Source of the DNA: CALBPI01 sp045110335
GTDB taxonomy: Bacteria > Pseudomonadota > Gammaproteobacteria > Steroidobacterales > Woeseiaceae
Assembly (NCBI GenBank): GCA_045110335.1
Contig: JBGCGB010000001.1
Coordinates: 124,001 to 188,000, forward strand
DNA length: 64,000 nucleotides
Reading direction: 5' to 3'
Shown here piece by piece: positions 27,495 to 36,025 of the stretch. The stretch's first letter is position 1, and each line of letters begins with the position of its first letter. A program made the position numbers and the translations under genes. The notes under the pieces are model-generated. The model was not told where the DNA came from and did not search any database. It was given only the letters and a program-made list of their open reading frames with translations.

Positions 27495-28610
27495 ATGATC
27501 AAAGCCCGCGCAGCGGTCGCCCACAAAGCTGGAGCGCCATTGACCATTGAGACGATCGATGTCGCGCCGCCCAAGGCTGGCGAAGTGATGGTACGTATTG
27601 TGGCGACAGGTGTATGTCACACGGATGCCTTTACGTTATCCGGCGATGACCCCGAGGGTATTTTCCCGGCCGTGCTGGGGCACGAAGGTGCTGGCGTAGT
27701 AGAGGCTGTTGGTGAAGGCGTGACTTCGGTCAGCGTAGGCGATCATGTGATTCCGTTGTACACGCCGGAGTGTGGCACTTGTCGTTTTTGCACGTCTGGC
27801 AAAACGAATCTATGTCAGCAGATTCGTGTCACCCAAGGTCAGGGTCTCATGCCGGATGGCACCTCGAGATTCTCCATTGACGGCGAGTCCATTGCCCACT
27901 ACATGGGTACATCAACTTTTTCTGAATACACCGTTTTGCCAGAAATCTCCGTGGCCAAGATTCATCGCGATGCGCCGCTGGATAAAGTCTGTCTACTGGG
28001 TTGCGGGATTACCACAGGTATCGGTGCGGTTTTGAATACAGCGAAAGTTGAGCCCGGCGCGACGGTTGCGGTCTTCGGGCTTGGCGGCATTGGACTCAGT
28101 GTGGTTCAGGGCGCGGTCATGGCCAAGGCGTCGAGGATCATTGTTGTCGATATCAATCCTGATAAATTTGAGATGGCGAAAATGCTCGGCGCAACAGATT
28201 TCGTCAATCCGAAAGAGCATGATGCACCCGTCCAGGATGTTGTCGTCGACTTGACCGATGGCGGTGTTGATTACTCGTTTGAATGTATCGGCAATGTTGA
28301 TCTAATGCGATCGGCGCTTGAGTGTTGTCACAAAGGTTGGGGTGAATCGACTATTATCGGGGTTGCCGGTGCCGGTCAGGAAATCTCAACGCGGCCTTTC
28401 CAGTTGGTGACCGGGCGCGTTTGGCGCGGGACTGCCTTCGGTGGCGTGAAAGGGCGTACCGAGCTTCCGGGTTATGTCGAGAAGTACATGGCCGGTGACA
28501 TCGTCATTGATCCGATGGTGACTTACACAATGCCACTGGATGAGATCAACCGGGCTTTTGATCTGATGCATGCGGGCAAAAGTATTCGTTCTGTGGTCCT
28601 CTTCGACTAG
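27495..28610 (+). CDS. frmA: S-(hydroxymethyl)glutathione dehydrogenase (class III ADH)
   Basis: A 371-residue zinc alcohol dehydrogenase that oxidises S-hydroxymethylglutathione, the main route of formaldehyde detoxification, and also reduces S-nitrosoglutathione. Catalytic zinc ligands are in TGVCHTDAFTLSG, GHEGAGVVEAVG and LLGCGITTG. Structural zinc ligands are in PECGTCRFCTSGKTNLC. The NAD fold is GLGGIGLSVVQGA. AGGGGAAG precedes the ATG. The usual partner, S-formylglutathione hydrolase, is not adjacent. Confidence 0.93.
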   Translation: MIKARAAVAHKAGAPLTIETIDVAPPKAGEVMVRIVATGVCHTDAFTLSGDDPEGIFPAVLGHEGAGVVEAVGEGVTSVSVGDHVIPLYTPECGTCRFCTSGKTNLCQQIRVTQGQGLMPDGTSRFSIDGESIAHYMGTSTFSEYTVLPEISVAKIHRDAPLDKVCLLGCGITTGIGAVLNTAKVEPGATVAVFGLGGIGLSVVQGAVMAKASRIIVVDINPDKFEMAKMLGATDFVNPKEHDAPVQDVVVDLTDGGVDYSFECIGNVDLMRSALECCHKGWGESTIIGVAGAGQEISTRPFQLVTGRVWRGTAFGGVKGRTELPGYVEKYMAGDIVIDPMVTYTMPLDEINRAFDLMHAGKSIRSVVLFD

Positions 28611-28863
28611 TTACTAGCTCACTTTACATAAGCTTCGATTTTTTGACGATTGGTCGATTGACACTGTTCGTCGCTATGTGACAACCTTCGCTCATAGGCA
28701 CACCGCGTGAAAACGTGGGTCGCAAAACTTCCGGTCTAAGGGCAACTTGCCTACGACAGCGGGGTTGCCGGTCGCGAAGCTTCGCTGTCGTCATTCCCAC
28801 TGTTGCCGATGTTTTCCGATTCACGCTTCGCGTTTTGCAAGAACAGCGACAGGGTGACGGAAC

Positions 28864-30261
28864 ATGGCGACCGATGAGAAACAAAACAGACGAAGCAGCG
28901 CAGCATCCAATCGACGAAAAAACGTCGGTGACGATCCCGCAACGTCGAAAGCGAATCAAGTGGCTGGCATCGAACGGCCGGCTTCTTTAAAGCAGCTTCA
29001 ACACATTCTTGATCCGGACAGTCATTTTCCTGTGCCCATTCGAGCGATGGGCGCCAATAGCGCCTCTACGCAATGCACAGCGGCCGTTAGTGGCACGGTC
29101 GTCGATATGACGGACCTTGATGAGATTACAGAGCTCACCGAATCGACCGTCACTGTACAAGCGGGTGTCACTTTGCGTGAACTTGCGGATCATTTATCGG
29201 CGCAGGGTCTGGAAATCGCAGGCGCGATTGATCTGGTTCGTCGCACAGTGGGCGGTGTGGTGGCGAGCGGTTGCTTTGGCCCTTCACATGATGGTCGTAA
29301 TGCTTTTGTGGCGTCACAAGTGATTTCCATGCGGGTCGTAACGCCCAATGGAAAATTGTTGGAAGTGGATGAGACGCGAGGTAACTTGTTGAGCGTTTTT
29401 TGCCTCAGTATGGGAACACTCGGCATTATCTACGACGTCACGTTCCGTATTCGGCCGGCCCAAAAGTTCTCGCTGAAGCAACGCAAAATGGATGTGGCAA
29501 CGTTCGGCAAAGCCGCGAAAGTTTTGATGCAACAACCTGTCGGTATCCGTTTCTACTACCTGCCCTTCAAGGAGGCCATTTACACAGAGTTGCGACGCGC
29601 CACCTCTGGTGAGACCCGTGTTCGCAGTTTAGCGTGGCGATTCAAAGACTGGGGTGAGAGTGCGGTATTGCCGTCCATGTGCAGTAAGTTAAGTCGTATC
29701 GTGCCGATAGCAGGCATTCGCTACAGCTTGGTCGATGGCCTGCATGGCTTTGGGCAAAGCGTGCTGACCAATACATTGACGGAAGGCGGCAGCTCTGCTG
29801 TCGAGCACCGCACGCAAACGAGTGGTCGCTTTGTCGCGCCACCATTGAAATATACCACCTGGTGTTTTCCGGCGGATGATATTGAAATGATTCTTGAAGC
29901 GTACAAGGCTTTCGCCGTCGAGTATTATCGGAATCACAAGTTTCGATGCGACATGCCGTTGGTGGGTGTGCGCCTCCCGGCAGACCAAACCGGGCTGTTG
30001 TCACCTTGCTTTGACCAGCCCGTCTTCGCACTACGAGTGGTCAGTAACCCGCATACACTTTGGGAAGACTATGCGATGGACTTTGCTGAGTTCGCGCAAC
30101 GCTGGAGTGGCGTGCCGTTACTCAATCAAAGTCGATGCGCGGAGCCCACCTACACGAGTACGGCGTTTGGCACGCGACTCGAATTCTTTAAGAAAATCCG
30201 GCGTCAAATGGATCCGGATGGCCGCTTGTTGAATCCTTTCCTGGCGCAGTATCTGCGCTAG
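28864..30261 (+). CDS. FAD-dependent oxidase of the aldonolactone oxidase type
   Basis: A 465-residue flavoprotein. The FAD_binding_4 (PCMH) domain lies at about 35-210: VPIRAMGANSAST, VDMTDLDEI, VTVQAGVTLRELADHL, TVGGVVASGCFGPS, and LSMGTLGIIYDVTFRIRP. The C-terminal half has the D-arabinono-1,4-lactone oxidase look, ending in QMDPDGRLLNPF. The family oxidises sugar lactones or related alcohols. GGTGACGGAAC precedes the ATG. It converges with the SDR gene, sharing a CTAG stop. Confidence 0.8.
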   Translation: MATDEKQNRRSSAASNRRKNVGDDPATSKANQVAGIERPASLKQLQHILDPDSHFPVPIRAMGANSASTQCTAAVSGTVVDMTDLDEITELTESTVTVQAGVTLRELADHLSAQGLEIAGAIDLVRRTVGGVVASGCFGPSHDGRNAFVASQVISMRVVTPNGKLLEVDETRGNLLSVFCLSMGTLGIIYDVTFRIRPAQKFSLKQRKMDVATFGKAAKVLMQQPVGIRFYYLPFKEAIYTELRRATSGETRVRSLAWRFKDWGESAVLPSMCSKLSRIVPIAGIRYSLVDGLHGFGQSVLTNTLTEGGSSAVEHRTQTSGRFVAPPLKYTTWCFPADDIEMILEAYKAFAVEYYRNHKFRCDMPLVGVRLPADQTGLLSPCFDQPVFALRVVSNPHTLWEDYAMDFAEFAQRWSGVPLLNQSRCAEPTYTSTAFGTRLEFFKKIRRQMDPDGRLLNPFLAQYLR

Positions 30262-31088
30262 TGCATTTCCTCGCCACCACTGACATTTAAGGCTTCGCCA
30301 GTGATGTAGCAGGCTTCCGCGCTGGCCAGAAAAGCAACTGCCGCAGCGGTGTCTTCCGGAAAACCAGGACGACCCAATGGGTTTCTATCCGCAATGGACT
30401 GTCGGTAGTCCTCAACGCTCATGCCGCGGAATTCTGCGAAGTACTCATTTTGCTTAGCACCCAATCCCGTCGTTACATGGTTGGGGCATACAGCGTTGAC
30501 CGTAATGCCGTGTTTGCCAAGATCGATCGCAGAGGTCCGCGTCAGTCCGATCATGCCGTGTTTCGACGACACATAAGGCGCCATGTGCGGGAAGCCAGAC
30601 TTCGCTGCTTGACTCGCGATGTTGATGATACGGCCGCCGTCACCTTTATCGATCATTTGTTGTGCGGCAATTTGGGTGCAAAGGAAAGCGCCTTTTAGAT
30701 TAACGTCCAGCACGAGGTCCCAGTCCTCAACCGATAGATCGAGAATCGGTTTCATAACGAAACCTACGCCTGCGTTATTGATCAGAATATCAACGCTACC
30801 CAGTTCCTTCTTGGTGTATTCGAACAGCGCTTGTACTTCAGTCTTGTCGCGAATGTCGCAGGGATGGCTAATGACTTTGCCGCCGTGTTCCCGCAATAGT
30901 TCTGCCGTTGCTAGCATCTCTTCGGTATTGCCAATATCGCCGCTATCCAATTGTGATTCCGGTTTGCCAAGGTCGGTCACAACGACGTCGGCGCCACGAG
31001 CGGCCAGTGCATTCAGGATCGCTTTACCGAGACCTTTTTCACGCGCACTGCCGGTGCATAATGCCACTTTGCCTTTTAGGTCTTTCAT
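30258..31088 (-). CDS. Short-chain dehydrogenase/reductase
   Basis: 276 residues from ATG 31088, which has AGGAG upstream; a longer frame to 31172 lacks support. NAD(P) binding motif TGSAREKGLGKAIL, the NNAG loop ILINNAGVGF, and the catalytic Ser-Tyr-Lys (INIASQAAKS, YVSSKHG) are all present. The end SAEACYITGEALNVSGG is typical of classical SDRs. The gene follows the HapK-like gene by ten bases, so they form a two-gene transcript. Confidence 0.88.
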   Translation of the reverse strand: MKDLKGKVALCTGSAREKGLGKAILNALAARGADVVVTDLGKPESQLDSGDIGNTEEMLATAELLREHGGKVISHPCDIRDKTEVQALFEYTKKELGSVDILINNAGVGFVMKPILDLSVEDWDLVLDVNLKGAFLCTQIAAQQMIDKGDGGRIINIASQAAKSGFPHMAPYVSSKHGMIGLTRTSAIDLGKHGITVNAVCPNHVTTGLGAKQNEYFAEFRGMSVEDYRQSIADRNPLGRPGFPEDTAAAVAFLASAEACYITGEALNVSGGEEMH

Positions 31089-31098
31089 AGCGTTGCTC

Positions 31099-31413
31099 CT
31101 AGGCTTCGATGGACTGGCAAGTAATGAACATCGGGCTATCCGCAAACTCGCGGAACTGGGCCGCGATGCCACGCATCGTTTCAGTGGCTACTTCGGTGCC
31201 GAAGGTCGACATGTCGTTGACTTCAAGGATTTCGATGTATTGGTAAGGCGGCGCTGATTCCTGCCCCAATATGCCGTTGGTTCGCAGTACATCGAACCGA
31301 TCGATGGCGGATAAGCCTCGCACTGTCTTAAGGTCCGATTGAATGGCCCATTGTTCATAGGCTTCCGAGTCTGCATCGGTTTTCAGGTTGAACAAGACAA
31401 CGATCGTGGTCAT
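31099..31413 (-). CDS. RedY/HapK-like small protein
   Basis: A 104-residue cytoplasmic protein: IVVLFNLKTDADSEAYEQWAI, DLKTVRGLSAIDRFDVLR, and ENDMSTFG-like EVNDMSTFGTEVATETMRG. This matches my memory of the RedY/HapK (dabb-fold) family known from prodiginine clusters, although no other prodiginine gene is present here. Related proteins are found in many oxidative pathways. AAGGAG precedes the ATG by about ten bases. Confidence 0.7.
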   Translation of the reverse strand: MTTIVVLFNLKTDADSEAYEQWAIQSDLKTVRGLSAIDRFDVLRTNGILGQESAPPYQYIEILEVNDMSTFGTEVATETMRGIAAQFREFADSPMFITCQSIEA

Positions 31414-31726
31414 GGGTAGTGCTCCTTGAGTTAGCTGCGGCCTAAAATAGCAGAGTCTTGGAGTCTCGACAGACCAATCCGATGAAACCCGTAACCAGCC
31501 TCACTTTAGTAAGCGTTTCATCAGATGATCATGTTGGCCAGTAGCATTGACCTCTTGCGCGCCGTTTTTGTAAGGTGGTCGGGCTAAAGATGCTGGATTA
31601 ACAAGCGTTAGAACATGCCTAATCGGCGTGACGGGCCACCCTTGGTGTTCCCAAGTGTTTGTTTCAGATTGATTTTTTGATGCTCGGCAGCAATTGAGCT
31701 ACCGGCGCTCGGCGGAGGTTGCCATT
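31414..31726. promoter_or_regulatory. Divergent control region of the redox cluster
   Basis: This 313-base region separates the HapK-SDR transcript (minus) from the methyltransferase operon (plus). A perfect eight-base inverted repeat, GATGAAAC (31481-31488) and GTTTCATC (31515-31522), lies in it and could be an operator for both. I could not assign a promoter with confidence. Confidence 0.4.
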
Positions 31727-32917
31727 ATGATTCGTGATATTCCTCATAAAATGACCATAGATATGACGCGCGACGAGCGTGCCAGACGTGATTTTGTTTC
31801 ATCATTGCGAGGGCATGTCCTGGTCGATATGGCCGATTCGATGCACCAGCAGTATCACGAGGAAATCGCGCCGCAACACGAACGCGAACATGGCAAGAAG
31901 CCTGAGTCCGGCCCGGAAGTTCACAAGCTGATGAAAGAGCAAGACTACTTCCGCTTCTACAGCAGCATTCGATACAACGCACAAGAGATGGTTTGGCGAT
32001 CTGTTATCCCGCCGGTTGATCGTCAGTTAGAGGCGCTTTCGTCGAAAGCGAAATCACTGGATGAGTCGATCGGAACCGGCTCGTTAACGCTGAATCCGGC
32101 GCTTGAAGTCCCGCGCAGCGTAACTAGTCTCGATGTACATCTCACACCCGGTTGTTATCACAGCGAATTTGTAGACGATGATGTCGCCACCGGCGCCGTG
32201 TACGACCAAGGTTTAAATGTGTTCGCTGCCAACATGATGGGTGAGGACCTGTGCGACATCGGTGACTCTATGTCAGGATTTGCCAAAGTGCGCCACCCGG
32301 AATTGAAGCCTGAGCGCATTTTGGACATGGGTTGCACCATCGGTCACAACACGTTGCCATGGGCAAAGACTTTCCCGGATGCCGAGGTGCATGCCATTGA
32401 CGTTGCAGCACCCGCTCTGCGTTATGCCCACGCGCGTGCCCAAGCACTGGATCTACCGGTGCACTTTCGTCAAATGAATGCGACCAAACTCGATTACCCG
32501 GACAATCATTTCGATGTCGTGTTTAGTTCGATGTTCCTGCATGAGCTGCCGTTGAAAGATATCCGGGCTTGCTTGAAAGAAGCGCATCGTGTGCTCAAGC
32601 CTGGCGGCATGTTGCTGACGATGGAACTGCCACCAAACAATCAGTCGGCACCTTATGACAGCTTCTACTTGGATTGGGATTGCTACTATAACCAGGAGCC
32701 ATTCTATAAGCCTTTCCGTGATCAAGATTATGCGGAACTGGTGACCACGGCTGGATTCGATGCTGATCAATATTTCGATACCGTGATGCCGAGTTTCAGC
32801 ATGAGCGGGCCTGGCGTGTTCGAGAAAGCCGTCAAAGAGGACGCCCGCTTCAATGACAAGACTGGCCGGTTGACGGACGGCATTTGCTGGTTCGGTTTCG
32901 GAGCCTTCAAATCATGA
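31727..32917 (+). CDS. Class I SAM-dependent methyltransferase
   Basis: 396 residues from ATG 31727, chosen because GGAGG lies eight bases upstream. The first ~190 residues form an uncharacterised alpha-helical domain (DSMHQQYHEEIAPQHERE). The C-terminal methyltransferase domain has motif I RILDMGCTIGHNTLPWAK, then VHAIDVAAPALRYA, FDVVFSSMFLHEL and RVLKPGGMLLTMELPP. The acceptor is unknown. It leads an operon of four tightly linked genes and overlaps the next by ATGA. Confidence 0.85.
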   Translation: MIRDIPHKMTIDMTRDERARRDFVSSLRGHVLVDMADSMHQQYHEEIAPQHEREHGKKPESGPEVHKLMKEQDYFRFYSSIRYNAQEMVWRSVIPPVDRQLEALSSKAKSLDESIGTGSLTLNPALEVPRSVTSLDVHLTPGCYHSEFVDDDVATGAVYDQGLNVFAANMMGEDLCDIGDSMSGFAKVRHPELKPERILDMGCTIGHNTLPWAKTFPDAEVHAIDVAAPALRYAHARAQALDLPVHFRQMNATKLDYPDNHFDVVFSSMFLHELPLKDIRACLKEAHRVLKPGGMLLTMELPPNNQSAPYDSFYLDWDCYYNQEPFYKPFRDQDYAELVTTAGFDADQYFDTVMPSFSMSGPGVFEKAVKEDARFNDKTGRLTDGICWFGFGAFKS

Positions 32918-33264
32918 GCAGAATGCCGCTTTCGGCACGGGGGCGACGCCCGGCGTTTTTTGAAAACAAGGCCATCGATTCGATGGTGACGATGATGCTT
33001 GAGTTGTCCGCAGAGCTTTGGGTGGTGAAAGAGCGTCAGCGCGCGCTCGAAGACCTGCTGGAAACATCATCTCCGGGGCTCGCTGAAAAGATGCAGGCTT
33101 GGCAGCCCGATGACGAAATGGCCGCTGCATTGGCTGCAGAACGTCAGAACTTCTTGCGCACGATTCTCAGGACGTTGGAGTCAGAGTTTACGCCGCGTGC
33201 CGAGATCCAGCGCGATCAGGATCAGTTTGGCGACGAGACCATTGCGGAAGGTAATACTGAATGA
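32914..33264 (+). CDS. Small helical protein of the methyltransferase operon
   Basis: A 116-residue acidic, mostly helical protein (MMLELSAELWVVKERQRALEDLLE, then MAAALAAERQNFLRTILRTLE) without signal or membrane segments. It starts at ATG 32914 inside the methyltransferase stop (ATGA) and ends inside the start of the membrane protein gene (ATGA), so all three are translationally coupled. No family is recognised; it could be an accessory subunit. Confidence 0.7.
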   Translation: MSRMPLSARGRRPAFFENKAIDSMVTMMLELSAELWVVKERQRALEDLLETSSPGLAEKMQAWQPDDEMAAALAAERQNFLRTILRTLESEFTPRAEIQRDQDQFGDETIAEGNTE

Positions 33265-33926
33265 CATTTATGTCCCTGATTGTTTTCGTCCATGTCCTGG
33301 CGTTTGTGTTTTGGTTGGGCGCTGACATCGGCGTATTCATCCTGGGCAAACACGCGCAACGGCCGACCTACTCCGTGGAGACACGGATGTCGATGCTTAG
33401 TGTGGCGATGACGATCGATAAATTCCCGAGAGTCAGTATGGTTGTGGCTTTCGCGACCGGCTTTTTTCTGGCCATCTCACAAGGTTGGCTGATCCTCGCG
33501 GATTGGGCTCGTGTGCTCGTTTGGCTAATCATCGTGGTTTGGGTCATCGCGATGCTGGCACGTATTAGAGCGGAGCAAGCGCCTCATTGGGTCGAGAAAA
33601 CAGAGACCGCGATCAACTATCTGCTGCTGGCCTTGTTCGTGGCGGCGATCGTTGCGACGGTGATGGGGCATAGCGTGGTTGTTTCAACCTGGCTGTTTGC
33701 CAAGTTGGGCTTGTTTGCGGTCATTATTGTGATGGCACTTTGGCTGGAGAAAGCATTCTTGCCAGCGATCGGCGGTTTCATGGAGCTCGCCGAATCCGGG
33801 TCGACACCGGCGCTGGAAAGTCGTATCTCCAAAGCGATGGATATTACTTATCGCAGTGTACTTGGCATCTATGCTTGTACCTTGTTAGCGGCGCTATTTG
33901 GCATTGCTAAGCCCATCTTGTGGTAG
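33261..33926 (+). CDS. Multi-pass membrane protein of the methyltransferase operon
   Basis: A 221-residue inner-membrane protein with about six hydrophobic segments, the first being FMSLIVFVHVLAFVFWLGADIG. Two histidines (H in FVHVLAFV and VMGHSVVV) lie within helices and could bind heme or metal, but this is speculative. It overlaps the small gene before it by four bases. I know of no functional assignment. Confidence 0.7.
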   Translation: MTFMSLIVFVHVLAFVFWLGADIGVFILGKHAQRPTYSVETRMSMLSVAMTIDKFPRVSMVVAFATGFFLAISQGWLILADWARVLVWLIIVVWVIAMLARIRAEQAPHWVEKTETAINYLLLALFVAAIVATVMGHSVVVSTWLFAKLGLFAVIIVMALWLEKAFLPAIGGFMELAESGSTPALESRISKAMDITYRSVLGIYACTLLAALFGIAKPILW

Positions 33927-33941
33927 AGACCTAGCGTCGCC

Positions 33942-35951
33942 ATGTCGAAGCCCGGCGAAACCACCTTTCCCACCCTGTTCTCGCCGATCAAGATTGGTGG
34001 TCGAACGTTAAAGAACCGTATCGTGCATGCGTCAATGACGACGCGCTATGTTCGCGATGGTCAGGTCACCGAACGATTCCTGGATTACCATCGAAACCGG
34101 ATCATTGGTGGTTGCGGTGCGATTATTACTGAGCCGATGAACACGGCTTCTTCGCAGAAGGCACCAGCCCGTCTCAATGTTCATGATGGCAGTGCGATTG
34201 ATGATCTGCGTCCGCTTATTGAACTGGCTAATGAACACGATTGTGCGCTCATTATTCAGGTTCAGGATCGAGGTCGCGGACGCCATGAGGGCGGTCGTGT
34301 TGACCAAGCGAATGGCGCGTCGGCGTTGCCTGACGATATCAGTTGGACGGTGCCGCACCCCATGTCCAAATCGGCTATTGCCGAAATGGTTGCCGAGATG
34401 GCTGAGAGTTGTCGCCTTTTGGCGGCCGCCGGTGTTGCTGGCGCTGAAATTGTAGCCGGCCATGGTCATTTGATTCACCAGTTTCTTTCGCCATGGTCGA
34501 ATCAGCGGACAGACGAGTATGGCGGATCATTGGAGGGACGTTGTCAATTCCTGAAAGAGATCTACGAGGCGATTCGTCACGCAACGCCGGCAGACTTCAT
34601 GCTTGGCATCAAATTACCCGGTGAAGATGGCGTCGACGGCAGTATTGATTTGGCGGAGGCCTCACGAATAGCGGCGCATGTTGGTGAAACACTTGCGCCC
34701 GATTTCTGGACATTCGCGTGGGGTACTCATGCGAATACGTTGTATCGGCACTTGCCGGATGCGAATGGGCCGCCGGTACCTTACGCAACGCCTAGTCGCA
34801 CACTCCGACAAACTTGTCCCGATATCCCGGCCGGTGCGTTAGGCTATATCCTTGATGCGCATCAGGCAGAGCGCCAATTGACGGATGGCAGTGGTGATCT
34901 TGCGATGATCGGGCGGGCACTGATCACCGATCCTGCATGGCCGAACAAGTTTCTGGAAGGCCGCGATGCGGATGTTCGGTATTGTGTCTCCTGCAATAGC
35001 TGCTGGCGCGCGATTATCGAAAACAACGATCTCGCCTGCGATAACAATCCCAGAGTCGGGTTCGCCGAAGAGGCCGATTGGAAGCCGTCCGCGATTCGGC
35101 AACCGGCCAAAAAGGTAGCCGTTGTCGGCAACGGCATTGCCGGCCTCGAAGCGGCGTGGGCATTGGCAGAGTCCGGTCTTCGGGTCTGTGTTTTCGGGCA
35201 TGGCGAAGAGGGTGGTGGTAGCACGCGTATCCATGCCGAATTACCTGGCGGCGAGAATTTGAGCAGTATCTACGACTATCAAATGCTACGTCTGCAGCAA
35301 AGTGCGGCCGAGTTGTCGTTTGGCCAAAGAGTCAGTGCAGATCAAGTAATGGACTATGCGCCCGACGCGGTTGTGCTCGCGACGGGTGCCGAACTTTCAA
35401 CACCACGATGGTTGGATCAGGATTGGCGTGACGAAGGTTTAATCACCGATATCCGCGATTTTTGCAAAACGTTTTTATTGAGCCCGGCTGCCAGTGATGG
35501 CCGACTGATTATTCATGATCAGGACCATACGGAAATGACGTATGCCGCTGCCGAGTATTTTGCCGACTATTTCTCGGAAGTGGTGATCGTGACACCGAGA
35601 GAGCGCATTGCTACCGACGTTGCGCTGGTGACACGTCAGGGTATCTATCAGCGCTTGCATGACAAACGCGTTCAGTTAATTACTTGTGCTCAGCCTGTGC
35701 CGGATCAAACTTTCGATGACGGGCGGTTCGCCTATGCCAATGTGTTCAATGGCGATGTCGGTTATGTCGACGACATGGCGGGCGTCACGTTCGCTACGCC
35801 GCGACAGCCTAATCTGCAAATGCTCGATGAGTTGACGGCACAGGTTGAGAATATACAGCTGGTCGGTGATTGCTATGCACCGCGTACCGTCATGGCTGCG
35901 ACGCGCGAGGGTCATGCCGCTGCGTTGCGCCTGCTTTCCGACTGGACTTGA
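33942..35951 (+). CDS. Old Yellow Enzyme-type Fe-S flavoprotein (NADH:flavin oxidoreductase)
   Basis: A 669-residue enzyme of the 2,4-dienoyl-CoA reductase / trimethylamine dehydrogenase group. Residues 1-~345 are the FMN TIM barrel (FSPIKIGGRTLKNRIVHASM, FLSPWSNQRTDEYGGSLEGR). A 4Fe-4S cluster is held by CVSCNSC...C (about 348-367). The C-terminal half is the FAD/NAD domain (VAVVGNGIAGLEAAWALAESG). It ends in ATREGHAAALRL. Members reduce enones or demethylate N-methyl compounds. It is the last gene of the operon, 15 bases after the membrane protein. Confidence 0.88.
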   Translation: MSKPGETTFPTLFSPIKIGGRTLKNRIVHASMTTRYVRDGQVTERFLDYHRNRIIGGCGAIITEPMNTASSQKAPARLNVHDGSAIDDLRPLIELANEHDCALIIQVQDRGRGRHEGGRVDQANGASALPDDISWTVPHPMSKSAIAEMVAEMAESCRLLAAAGVAGAEIVAGHGHLIHQFLSPWSNQRTDEYGGSLEGRCQFLKEIYEAIRHATPADFMLGIKLPGEDGVDGSIDLAEASRIAAHVGETLAPDFWTFAWGTHANTLYRHLPDANGPPVPYATPSRTLRQTCPDIPAGALGYILDAHQAERQLTDGSGDLAMIGRALITDPAWPNKFLEGRDADVRYCVSCNSCWRAIIENNDLACDNNPRVGFAEEADWKPSAIRQPAKKVAVVGNGIAGLEAAWALAESGLRVCVFGHGEEGGGSTRIHAELPGGENLSSIYDYQMLRLQQSAAELSFGQRVSADQVMDYAPDAVVLATGAELSTPRWLDQDWRDEGLITDIRDFCKTFLLSPAASDGRLIIHDQDHTEMTYAAAEYFADYFSEVVIVTPRERIATDVALVTRQGIYQRLHDKRVQLITCAQPVPDQTFDDGRFAYANVFNGDVGYVDDMAGVTFATPRQPNLQMLDELTAQVENIQLVGDCYAPRTVMAATREGHAAALRLLSDWT

Positions 35952-36025
35952 TCAGCGACTTTGTAGGTCTGTCGGTAGCATCGCTACGCAGCTCGTTGTT
36001 AACGGCAAGCGATGCATAGCTTGTC

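Noticed and set aside
28643..28680. TTGACG/TTGACA hexamers as promoter of the FAD oxidase
   Set aside because: No -10 box lies at a 16-18 base distance from either hexamer.
27495..30261. FrmA and the following FAD oxidase as a formaldehyde operon
   Set aside because: A 253-base gap without coupling separates them, and S-formylglutathione hydrolase is absent.
30619..31257. 212-residue plus-strand frame opposite the SDR gene
   Set aside because: It is antisense to a clear SDR whose motifs are intact; its Ser/Pro/Arg-rich sequence is typical of a shadow frame.
31099..31413. HapK-like protein as evidence of a prodiginine pathway
   Set aside because: None of the condensing or bipyrrole synthesis genes occur nearby; the family is broader than prodiginine clusters.
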